Origin: Roseibacillus sp.
Lineage (GTDB): Bacteria > Verrucomicrobiota > Verrucomicrobiia > Verrucomicrobiales > Akkermansiaceae
Direction: 5' to 3'
Length of the DNA: 63,146 bases
Assembly (NCBI GenBank): GCA_028821775.1
Contig: JAPKFB010000025.1
Coordinates: 1-63,146, forward strand
The translations under genes were made by a program, and so were the position numbers. Positions within the stretch are counted from its first letter, which is position 1; each line of letters opens with the position of its first letter. Shown piece after piece: positions 28,201 to 35,900 of the stretch. The notes below the pieces were generated by a model. It saw only the letters and a program-made list of their open reading frames with translations, had not been told where the DNA came from and ran no database searches.

Positions 28201-29147
28201 GCGGTGCCGTCACCATCTCCTGGAATCCTGTCGACGGGGCTTCCTTCACCACCACGGGACTCCTCACCAACGCAGACTTCAGTAATGTCGCCACCAGTTT
28301 CGTGCCGGACGACAATCACACCTTCATTTTCTCCGCCCGGGTTGGCGGCGCGAATCAGACTGTGTTGATTGACAATCTCTGCATCAGCACGGTGAGCATT
28401 GATCGACACAACTTCGTCGTTTCGAGTGCCGACAACGGTGCCAATATCGACTTCAGTTGGGACAGCAATGGCTCCGAACTCTACAGCATCGTGAGCACCG
28501 ACGATCCGGTGGCCAATCCAGATCCCAATACCTGGCCGGTCGTTGCGGCCTTGGAAAATATTGCTGCTACTCCACCCCTGAACCTGGCCTCCATCCCAAA
28601 GCCCGCGGAGGCGCTCCGACTCTTCAAACTGATCGCAGCCCCCGTTCCGCCGCTCTTCAGCGAGGACTTCGAATCTGGCCTGAACGGCTGGACCGCCGGG
28701 ATCGACGATGCCTTGGGAAACACCGCGTGGGAATTGGGAGCCCCCAACGGCACTTCCGGTCCAATCACCGGTGCCGATGGCTCGGCGAACGCCTTCTCAA
28801 CCAACCTTGGTGATTACGGAATCGATTCCGACATCTTCCTGCGCTCGCCCGACATCGATCTCACCGGCGCCACGGCGGCTTGCCTGGTCTTCGAACAATT
28901 CCGGGATGCCGACGGATTCGCGGATATTGGGACTGTGCGCATCCTGAAAGCCAGTGACTTGTCCGAACTTCAAGTGATCGACCCTGATGTCTTCGCCCTC
29001 GACGTCGATTTCGTTTCGTTCAGCGCCGACTTGGATCCCGCGGTCCTCGGGGAGACCATCATCATCGAGTTTCGATACCAGAGCGACAACAGCGCTGATG
29101 GCTTCAGCGGCTGGACCATCGATAATGTCGAGGTGACCCTGAAGTAG
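25299..29147 (+). CDS. Exported protein with three lectin-like domains, Ca-binding linkers and a MAM-like C-terminus
   Basis: I chose the ATG at 25299: it gives a basic n-region and a signal peptide (LAALATSILCSAGLASA), whereas the longer frame from 25218 adds a non-signal extension. Three homologous beta-sandwich domains (about 30-250, 437-660 and 813-1032) each contain DGTTDL.DGT, FNYG, LSFE.DTWMN.D.EQGVNI and ARVGGAN. Thrombospondin-type-3-like linkers rich in DTDGDGL motifs separate them. The last 165 residues (from about 1120, FSEDFESGLNGW to GWTIDNVEV) resemble a choice-of-anchor/MAM jelly roll. There is no PEP-CTERM tail, so any anchoring must differ from the paralogue at 33402. Domain 1 is identical at DNA level over 525 bp to that paralogue. 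Confidence 0.88.
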   Translation: MKPRRSRRTLAALATSILCSAGLASADTYSQNFDTFADGTTDLGDGTAFNGASASIQGGRLQLTIDNQGLGFASFTIPALANSSQGWSMTADIEMFDAVGGNPPADGFSFNYGDFLVGERGQAEDGMAGRPGVTTNLSFEVDTWMNFDAEQGVNISGVQGGVDIQNALGAFNNGSILNDGQRVIGTMSASYDAGAGTVSFATTGLNTNADFVDIALPAGVGGNDAWNFGFSARVGGANQDLFIDNLVITTNAPADDTDGDGLSDTYESANGLDPNDDGTIGETSPGAKDGPNGALGDLDGDGISNIDEHDNGTHPNLADTDGDTLSDGEEAAGAGARPPTNPLLVDSDGDGLDDPVETNTGISIDANDTGTNPVVADTDVDGLDDGEEVTGSANTAFGNAPTDPHVFDTDGDGLGDGAEVALGSDPNASQPPPAGAFWDFEGFPDGTTDLGDGTVIFGTSASIQDGQLELTIDNVGAGFSSFSVPPITGSSGGWTATFDVIIIDSLGNNEPADGFSFNYGSAPLGTQGTAEEGIGVGDAPENLSFEVDTWMNIDAEQGVNISGNAGGVDVGQLAFNNGSILSDGTTVSASVTISYDPVLGASFITSGPLPGVAGTAFVTDADFINVDTGAFVADDDHTFIITARVGGANETVLIDNLRISVNTDDTDGDGLLDTWEDANLPAGARFDDGSVNADFGAAGDPDADGLTNIEERDARTNPQSADTDGDGLADGVETGTGIYVDSNNTGTDPTRTDSDRDGLADGVEDPNLPFVDVDQSGTDPNNPDTDGDGFGDRTDILLGQDPTVANIPTSPSNTSYKSNFGAYADGTTDLQDGTTITGAAARIQGGQLMLTEDLRGLGFSSFTVPPLKGSSNGWTATFDLTITDSLGGNVPADGLSLNYGNAAEGELGSAEEGMGAIGSVTENLSFEIDTWMNFDPEQGVNIAEKVGGIDSDLAFTNGPILDDGTSVGGAVTISWNPVDGASFTTTGLLTNADFSNVATSFVPDDNHTFIFSARVGGANQTVLIDNLCISTVSIDRHNFVVSSADNGANIDFSWDSNGSELYSIVSTDDPVANPDPNTWPVVAALENIAATPPLNLASIPKPAEALRLFKLIAAPVPPLFSEDFESGLNGWTAGIDDALGNTAWELGAPNGTSGPITGADGSANAFSTNLGDYGIDSDIFLRSPDIDLTGATAACLVFEQFRDADGFADIGTVRILKASDLSELQVIDPDVFALDVDFVSFSADLDPAVLGETIIIEFRYQSDNSADGFSGWTIDNVEVTLK
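25416..25940 (+). repeat. 525-bp perfect direct repeat, copy 1
   Basis: This segment, inside lectin-like domain 1, matches 33498-34022 base for base at a constant offset of 8082. The edges are sharp. The base just outside on the left differs (25415 G versus 33497 C). To the right, homologous codons still align but differ at synonymous and nonsynonymous sites. Confidence 0.93.
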
Positions 29148-29184
29148 AGAAACGCTGTTTCCGAATCTTCCAAAAATCTTATCA

Positions 29185-29232
29185 GGGCGGTGGTGCAGCT
29201 AGAGAGGCTGCACCACCGCCCCTTTCTTTCTG
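29185..29232 (+). terminator. Rho-independent terminator after the three-lectin gene
   Basis: A perfect 15-bp stem (29185-29199 with 29207-29221), loop TAGAGAG, followed by the T-rich CTTTCTTTCT, sits 38 bp after the stop at 29147. It separates this gene from the next transcription unit, whose frame begins at 29331. Confidence 0.85.
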
Positions 29233-29330
29233 GAAGATCGCAAACCCCCAACCCGTCGTCCTCTGGGGGGTATCCTGGGGAATTTGATCGATCTCGCGCA
29301 GGGGCACCCGCTATATGAATCCCCTTCCAG

Positions 29331-32300
29331 GTGAATGAGGCCCATCCAACTTCGGCACGCGAGCGGCAACGATCGCAGTCGCCATCCAACTTCTCCCTCG
29401 CCCTCTCTCTTGTCGGCGTCTGTTTCTTGTCGTTGTCGGTGAGCTGTCAGGAGCGGAATGACTCCGGTGGGCACGCCCGCAGCGACCAAACGCCTTCCAA
29501 GGATACCACCCCACCTCCCGGAGTTCAGGAATCCGCCTCCGCCGCACAAGAGAACACTTCGTCCGCGGTGCCAAACGCCCGAACCGACCAGTCCTGGATG
29601 CTTGACGATCCAGGCACCGATGGCTGGGAAAGCGAGGTTCTCGCTCAGCAAGCCCAAAACCAGCTCAAGTCTCTCGGCAGTCTCTTCTTTGAGGAGGGCG
29701 AAGTTGCCGACTATCTGGCCTCGAACTTTACCTGTGACCCACTGGTTCCAAATCACCTCCAGCGCGTGTTCGAAGACGAGCTCGCCCTCGTGGAGCGCAG
29801 CGCTCCCCGCGATCCGGCGGCACCACCTGGAGGAGCCGCCACTCTCACCGCCTCCTTCGAAGCCGTCCGGGCGCATGCCCAGCTGAGCCCTAATGATCGT
29901 CGGCATTTCGAATTCAAAATTACGGCCCTGACCCGCGATCCATCTGCCCTCTCGTCCGGCGACTTTCAGACCGAGGTTCTCTTCTCGCTCTCGTTCTTCA
30001 CTGGCAAGACCATCGTCGAGCACCACGCCAGCTGGGCCATCGCTTGGTCCGGATCGGATTCTGAGCCCCCGAAACTCAAGAGCATCGCGGTTAAAATTTT
30101 CGCTCGCACCACCACCAAGCGGGCCCAGCCACTCTTCTCCGATGTCACCGCCTCCGCCCTCGCGTCCAACCCCTCTTACTCGAGTCAACTGACCCATGGC
30201 ATGAATCACTGGCTGAGTCGGCTCCCGGTGCGCGCCATGCTCAACCGCTTCGGAACGCCGGGCCTGGCCGTTGGCGACGTCAATGGGGACGGCCTCGACG
30301 ACTTGTATCTTTGTCAGGAACCCGGTCTGCCCAACCGTCTCTTCCTGCAGCAAGCCGACGGCACCGCCCGGGAGGTGGCTGCAGAGTGGGGTGTGGACTG
30401 GCTTGAGGATTCCCGCGCTGCCCTCCTCCTCGATCTCGACAACGACGGCGACCAGGATCTCGCCCTCACAATCTATGGCAACCTCGTCATCGCGCGCAAC
30501 GTGGGCGGGATGCGCTTTGAGGTCGCCACCGCCCTGCCCACCAGCAGCTCGACCGCCTCCCTCGCGGCCGCCGACTATGACAGAGATGGTTGGCTCGATC
30601 TCTTTGTCTGCGCCTACGTGCAGGAGGACGGAGGCTCCTCCATGGGAGCGACCGGAGAGCGCTTCGTCTACCACGACGCCAAGAATGGCGCCGCCAACTC
30701 TCTCTTTCACAACGAGGGTGCCTCCGGAGGGAAGATCGCCTTTCGAGAGGTCACCTCCTCGACGGGACTCGGGATCAACAACCGCCGCTGGAGCTTCGCC
30801 GCCTCCTGGGAGGATTTCGACCACGACGGAGACCAGGACCTCTACGTCGCCAACGACTATGGTCGAAACAATCTCTATCGTAACGACGATGGACACTTTG
30901 TCGATGTCGCGGCTGCGGCGGGCGTGGAGGACAGCGCGTCCGGCATGTCGGTGGCTTGGGGCGACTACAATCGCGACGGCCGCATGGATCTCTATGTCTC
31001 CAACATGTTTTCAGCGGCGGGGAGCCGGATCACCACCCAGCAACAATTCAAATCCGGCACTGCGCCCGCGATCCGCAATCGATTCCTACGCTTCGCACGG
31101 GGCAACTCCCTCTTCCGCAATGGGGGGGAATCCTTTCAAGATGTCAGCCTCGCGGCCAACGTGAATCTCGGCCGCTGGGCCTGGAGTTCCAACTTCGTGG
31201 ATCTCAACAACGATGCCTGGCTCGATCTTGTGGTGGCCAACGGCTATCTCTCGTCCAACGACGAGACTGGCGACTTGTGAAGTTTCTTCTGGCGGCAGGT
31301 CGTGCCGCAAACACTCGATTCCCAGGAATCACCGCCACATTCCGCAGCGGGAAGCTCTCACCGTGATCTCTCCGCCATGATCGACGCCGGGCGCTCCTTC
31401 AGTGGCAAGGAGCGGAATTGCGTCTTCCTCAACACCCGCGACGGACACTTCGCGGATCTCTCCGCCGGAAGCGGATTCGACTTTCCTGATGACGGCCGCG
31501 CCATTGCGGTCACCGATTGGGATCAGGATGGCGACCTCGATCTCTGGATCAGCAATCGCAACACGCCCCGCATTCGTCTCCTGCGCAACGACTCCACCAC
31601 CAAACACCACTTCCTCTCCCTCCGCCTGAGCGGAAATGGCACAAGTTCCAACCGGGACGCCATCGGGGCACGGGTCGAAGTGAAATTGAAGAACAGCACC
31701 TCCAAGCTCCGCCTGGTCCGAGCCCTTCGCGCCGGCGAGGGTTTCCTCTCCCAGTCGAGCAAGGACCTTCACTTCGGCCTCGGAGAGGAATCCGAAATCG
31801 CGGAAATCCTGGTGCGCTGGCCGGATGGCCGTGAAGAATCCTTCCGAGGGATCAAGGCCGACGGGCGCTATCATCTCTCCCAAGGGGTCGCCAAAGCCAG
31901 GCCTCTTCCGCAGCGGATGGACTCCATCGCTCTTTCCCCCTCCCCTCCGGCGGAGCCCTCCACCAGCGGTCCGGCGCGCATTCCGGTCGTCACCCTCCTG
32001 CGTGCGCCCAAGTTGAACCTCAAGAATTCGAAGGGCAGCCCTGCCGGTCCCGGTGCCGGAAGAAGCCTCCTCGTGAATCTGTGGGCCACCTGGTGTGCGC
32101 CCTGTCTGGTCGAACTCGCAGAATTTCGCGACCGCGCCGACGATCTCCGCGCCGCCGGAGTGGACGTCCTCGCCCTCAGCGTCGATGCCCTCGGTGAGGC
32201 GCAAGCGAAGGCGCGGAATCCAAGCAAAGTGCTTGCTGAGCTCAAGTTCCCCTTCCCCTCATCCCAGGCCACCGCGCCCCTCCTCGCGGCCTTCCAGGAC

Positions 32301-33260
32301 TTTCATGACAATCTCGTGGGGCTCAACCAGCCGCTTCCGGTCCCCACCAGTTTTCTCATCGATCCCCAGGGCCACCTCGCGGTCATCTACAAAGGCCCCG
32401 TCACGACCGAGCGCTTGCTCGCGGATCTTCATCACTCCCAGGGCACCGTCGACCAGCGCCTCCAGCGCGCGGCTCAAGTGGCAGGCTCCTTGATCGCAAA
32501 TCCAATCGTCTCCAAGAGTCGCCGCACTCACGAAGCCTCGATTCAATATCGCTACGGACTCGCCCAGCGAGCCAGTAACGACCTGGAGGGAGCGGCCTAC
32601 TACCTGACCGCCGCGCGTCATACTGATCCCGACTTTCCCCCAGCCGCCCAGGAACTAGCCCAGCTCCATCTGAGCACGGGAGAATGGGCAAAGGCCGCTG
32701 CGGAGTTTGAGTCCTATCTGAAGCTCAGAAGTAACGATTTCGCTGCCCATCACCAGCTCGCACAATTGCATTCCCGGCTCCGCCAGGCCCAGAAGGCCCG
32801 CACCCACTTTCAAGAGGTCCTGCGCTTGAAGCCGGATCACGCCCTTGCACACTTTGGATTGGCGGCTCTCCTCGCCTCCAAAAGCGAGCCCAAAGAGGCC
32901 GTGAGCCACTACCGCGCGGGCTTGTCCGCGCAACCCGGAAACGCCCTTGCCTCCAACAATCTGGCTTGGCTTCTGGCCACCCATCCCAGCCCCGAAATCC
33001 GAGAACCCGAGGAGGCCCATCGCTTGGCAATTGCACTGAACGAGGAGACAGGGAACAAAATTCCCAACCTCCTCGACACCCTGGCTGCCGCCCAGGCGGG
33101 TCTGGGACAATTCGAAGCCGCTGCTGCTACCGCACGTCGGGCCCTCTCACTCGCAGAGAAAGCAGGGAATCTGCAACTGGTCACCGGCTTGAAATCCCGG
33201 CTCCCCCTCTATGAAAAAAGAGAGGCTTTTCTGGAGCCGGAGAGCCCAAAAACACCTTGA
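29331..33260 (+). CDS. Candidate selenoprotein: secreted CRTAC1/ASPIC-UnbV - TlpA thioredoxin - TPR protein with in-frame TGA
   Basis: Read through one TGA (31278-31280, residue 650), the frame encodes 1309 residues. A GTG start leads to a signal or lipoprotein-like segment (GVCFLSLSVSC). FG-GAP/VCBS propeller blades cover about 265-760 (DVNGDGLDDL, DFDHDGDQDL, DWDQDGDLDLW) and an ASPIC/UnbV domain about 775-850 (VRWPDGREESF). A TlpA-like thioredoxin domain follows with W-C922-A-P-C925, then TPR repeats (about 1065-1285). The TGA falls inside the propeller, between VANGYLSSNDETGDL and SFFWRQVV. Both sides are clearly the same protein in the same frame, and a SECIS-like hairpin follows. I infer selenocysteine insertion. 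The alternatives are a nonsense mutation, an assembly error, or a downstream protein starting at the GTG at 31302, which lies in the hairpin and would give a truncated propeller. Confidence 0.72.
31278..31308 (+). promoter_or_regulatory. Sec codon (TGA) plus bacterial SECIS-like hairpin
   Basis: TGA is at 31278-31280. After an 11-nt spacer, GCGGCA (31292-31297) pairs perfectly with TGCCGC (31303-31308), enclosing the loop GGTCG (31298-31302). The E. coli fdhF SECIS has a short upper stem whose loop is GGUC, 18 nt after its UGA; here the GGTC begins 17 nt after the TGA. The fdhF-type bulged U in the stem is not obvious, so SelB recognition would differ in detail. The hairpin is entirely within codons for WRQVVPQ. 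Confidence 0.65.
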
Positions 33261-33338
33261 AAACAGGCCTTCTAGGAGACCGCCCAGAGCCGACTTATTC
33301 AAAATAGCTTAAAAGGTCCAAGAAAACGTGAAAAATGG

Positions 33339-33350
33339 TTGACCTGACCT
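33339..33350 (+). promoter_or_regulatory. TTGACCT-containing motif in PEP-CTERM leader
   Basis: TTGACCTGACCT lies 51 bp before the ATG at 33402 and contains a GACCT tandem. It shares TTGACCT with the palindrome before the paralogous gene at 25299. It could be a -35-like element or half of an operator; a good -10 at the right spacing is not evident. Confidence 0.25.
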
Positions 33351-33401
33351 CAGCAAACCGCGAAAACAGCAGATGAAACTCTGATACCGATCACTATCAA
33401 C

Positions 33402-34199
33402 ATGAAAAAACCCATTGCATTCCTCCTCTTGGCTGGACTGGCGAGCACCGCTTCAGCCGCGACTTATACCAACGATTTCGACGCCTTCGCCGACGGCACC
33501 ACTGATCTTGGTGATGGCACGGCCTTCAATGGGGCGTCCGCTTCTATTCAGGGTGGTCGCCTGCAACTCACCATCGACAATCAGGGCCTTGGATTTGCCA
33601 GTTTCACCATCCCCGCCCTGGCCAACTCCTCGCAGGGTTGGTCGATGACGGCTGATATCGAGATGTTCGACGCCGTGGGTGGCAACCCTCCGGCCGACGG
33701 CTTCTCCTTCAACTACGGTGACTTCCTCGTGGGCGAGCGAGGACAGGCCGAGGACGGCATGGCCGGCCGGCCGGGCGTGACTACCAACCTCTCCTTTGAG
33801 GTCGACACTTGGATGAACTTTGACGCCGAACAGGGTGTCAACATTTCCGGAGTCCAGGGTGGGGTGGACATCCAGAACGCCCTTGGAGCTTTCAACAACG
33901 GATCCATTCTCAACGACGGCCAGAGGGTGATCGGAACCATGAGCGCAAGCTACGATGCCGGCGCGGGGACAGTTTCCTTTGCCACCACCGGCCTCAACAC
34001 CAACGCCGACTTCGTCGACATCAGCCTTGGCGGGGCCACCGGAAACGACGATTGGAACTTCGGTTTCTCGGCCCGTGTTGGTGGTGCCAATCAGGACCTC
34101 TTCATCGACAACCTGGTCATCACCACCATTCCGGAGCCCAGTGGCTTGGCGCTTCTCGGCTTGAGTGCCTTCGGCTTCCTGCTTCGCCGCCGGCGATAG
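33402..34199 (+). CDS. PEP-CTERM protein with one lectin-like domain
   Basis: The 265-residue protein has a signal peptide (PIAFLLLAGLASTASA) and one beta-sandwich domain of the type repeated three times in the gene at 25299. It ends in a C-terminal sorting signal: IPEPSG, the hydrophobic segment LALLGLSAFGFLL and RRRR. PEP-CTERM proteins are processed by exosortase and usually go to the cell envelope or exopolysaccharide matrix; no exosortase gene is in this window. Most of the domain is identical at DNA level to its paralogue, while the signal peptide and C-terminus differ completely. A strong terminator follows 22 bp after the stop, so the gene is probably monocistronic. Confidence 0.95.
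   Translation: MKKPIAFLLLAGLASTASAATYTNDFDAFADGTTDLGDGTAFNGASASIQGGRLQLTIDNQGLGFASFTIPALANSSQGWSMTADIEMFDAVGGNPPADGFSFNYGDFLVGERGQAEDGMAGRPGVTTNLSFEVDTWMNFDAEQGVNISGVQGGVDIQNALGAFNNGSILNDGQRVIGTMSASYDAGAGTVSFATTGLNTNADFVDISLGGATGNDDWNFGFSARVGGANQDLFIDNLVITTIPEPSGLALLGLSAFGFLLRRRR
33498..34022 (+). repeat. 525-bp perfect direct repeat, copy 2
   Basis: Exact partner of 25416-25940. The two copies flank 7557 bp containing most of the three-lectin gene and the whole candidate selenoprotein gene, so homologous recombination between them would delete both and leave one hybrid PEP-CTERM gene. Confidence 0.93.
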
Positions 34200-34221
34200 C
34201 GTTTGCTTAGATTCATTTCCA

Positions 34222-34254
34222 ACGGGGCTTCGAGAAATCGAAGCCCCGTTTTTT
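34222..34254 (+). terminator. Rho-independent terminator after the PEP-CTERM gene
   Basis: A perfect 12-bp stem (34222-34233 with 34238-34249), GAAA tetraloop and a following T run. It isolates the PEP-CTERM gene from the DUF1501 gene starting at 34410. Confidence 0.92.
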
Positions 34255-34409
34255 GTGTCCACGTCTTGACCCCTCCCTCCACCGGGCGGACTCATGGGAG
34301 GGCGCCTCAACAGGACTGGCAACCCTTTCGCAAGCGAATCACCCTCCATCCTTCCGCTCTCAGGAGAACGTAGGATTGTCAGCCGAGTCGGCCACGCTAT
34401 CGTTTTCCC

Positions 34410-35900
34410 ATGAATTTGGAGCGCCAGCCCTTTGAGCAGTTCAAACACGTCCTCACCCGGCGACAACTCTTACAACGGGGGTCGACCGGCGTGGGCTCCC
34501 TCGCCTTGGGGTCTCTCCTCGCCCCCAAGTCCTTCGCTGCCAATCTCACCACCCAGAGCAGCCGCTTCGCGCCGAAAGCGAAACGCATCATCTTTCTCTT
34601 CATGAACGGGGCACCCTCCCAGCAGGACCTCTTCGAATACAAACCCAAGCTCGCCGAACATCACGGCAAGGAGCTCTTCAAAACATTCGACTCCAAATCG
34701 AAGAAGTGGAGCAAGGAGGGCTTTATTGAAAAGACCCAGCGCCTCACCGGGATGACCTCGGGACAAAAGTCCTTCCCAGTCGCGCGCTCAAAGTGGGACT
34801 TCAAGCAATACGGAAAAAGTGGCTCCTGGTTCAGCGACGTCCTCACTCATACCCCCACGATCGCCGACGACCTCTGCTTCGTGAAGTCGATGCACACCGA
34901 AGCCATCAATCACGATCCCGGGGTGACCTTTTTCCAGACCGGTCACCAGCAACCAGGCCGACCCAGCATGGGATCTTGGATGGGCTACGGCCTCGGCACC
35001 GACAACGAAAACCTCCCCACCTTCTGCGTCCTCATTTCGAATGGCACCGGTCGCCCCGGCAGCCAGCCGGTCTACACCAAGCTCTGGAGCAGCGGTTTCC
35101 TCCCCAGCGTTCATCAAGGAGTGCAACTCCGCGGCGGAAAGACTCCGGTCCTCTACCTCAACAGCCAGCCCGGCGAATCGGTGGATGCGCGGCGACGCAT
35201 GATCGAGCGCATGGAAGCTCTCAACCGCATGCAACTCGACACCTTTGGCGACCCCGAAATCGCCACCCGAATCGCACAATATGAGATGTCCTTCCGCATG
35301 CAGATGTCGGTCCCCGAAGCAACCGACATCAGCAATGAACCGAAGGCCATCCTCGATCTCTACGGCCCCGAGTGCCAGCAACCCGGCAAATTCGCCGCCA
35401 ACTGCCTCCTCGCCCGTCGCCTCGCGGAACGCGGGGTGCGCTTTGTGCAACTCTACCACCGCGGCTGGGACCAGCACGGCGGCCTCATCGGCGCCCTTCC
35501 CAAACAATGTAACGATACCGATCAGGCCTGCGCCGGACTGGTCACCGATCTCAAGCAGCGGGGCATGCTCGACGAAACCCTCGTGGTCTGGGGCGGTGAG
35601 TTCGGGCGCACCACCTATTCCCAAGGTGGCGCCGGCGAGGCCGCCAACGGACGGGATCATCATCCCCGCTGCTTCACCTACTGGATGGCTGGCGGCGGCA
35701 TCCGTCCCGGCATGACCTACGGCGAGACCGATGAGTTCGGATACAACATCGTGAAGGACCCCGTCCACGTCCACGACTGGCAGGCTACCATCATGCACCT
35801 CATGGGTATCGATCACGAGCGCCTCACCTTCAAACACCAGGGCCGACGCTTCCGGCTCACCGACGTCCACGGCAAGGTCGTCAACCCGATCCTGGCGTGA
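34410..35900 (+). CDS. DUF1501 protein (cassette A)
   Basis: The 496-residue protein has a twin-arginine signal (TRRQLLQRGSTGVGSLALGS) and the DUF1501 pattern: [82 protein letters not shown] and DVHGKV near the C-terminus. The fold is related to alkaline-phosphatase/sulfatase enzymes, and His/Asp-rich motifs such as WDQHG and DHHPRCF are plausible metal sites. The substrate is unknown. In this cassette DUF1501 precedes its PSD1 partner, the reverse of cassettes B and C. The TGA overlaps the next ATG (TGATG), indicating coupled translation. Confidence 0.95.
   Translation: MNLERQPFEQFKHVLTRRQLLQRGSTGVGSLALGSLLAPKSFAANLTTQSSRFAPKAKRIIFLFMNGAPSQQDLFEYKPKLAEHHGKELFKTFDSKSKKWSKEGFIEKTQRLTGMTSGQKSFPVARSKWDFKQYGKSGSWFSDVLTHTPTIADDLCFVKSMHTEAINHDPGVTFFQTGHQQPGRPSMGSWMGYGLGTDNENLPTFCVLISNGTGRPGSQPVYTKLWSSGFLPSVHQGVQLRGGKTPVLYLNSQPGESVDARRRMIERMEALNRMQLDTFGDPEIATRIAQYEMSFRMQMSVPEATDISNEPKAILDLYGPECQQPGKFAANCLLARRLAERGVRFVQLYHRGWDQHGGLIGALPKQCNDTDQACAGLVTDLKQRGMLDETLVVWGGEFGRTTYSQGGAGEAANGRDHHPRCFTYWMAGGGIRPGMTYGETDEFGYNIVKDPVHVHDWQATIMHLMGIDHERLTFKHQGRRFRLTDVHGKVVNPILA

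Noticed and set aside
31302..33260. Separate gene starting at the GTG at 31302
   Set aside because: It would start inside a propeller domain and inside the hairpin, with no proper ribosome-binding site, while upstream in-frame codons continue the same domain. Kept as the alternative to Sec readthrough.
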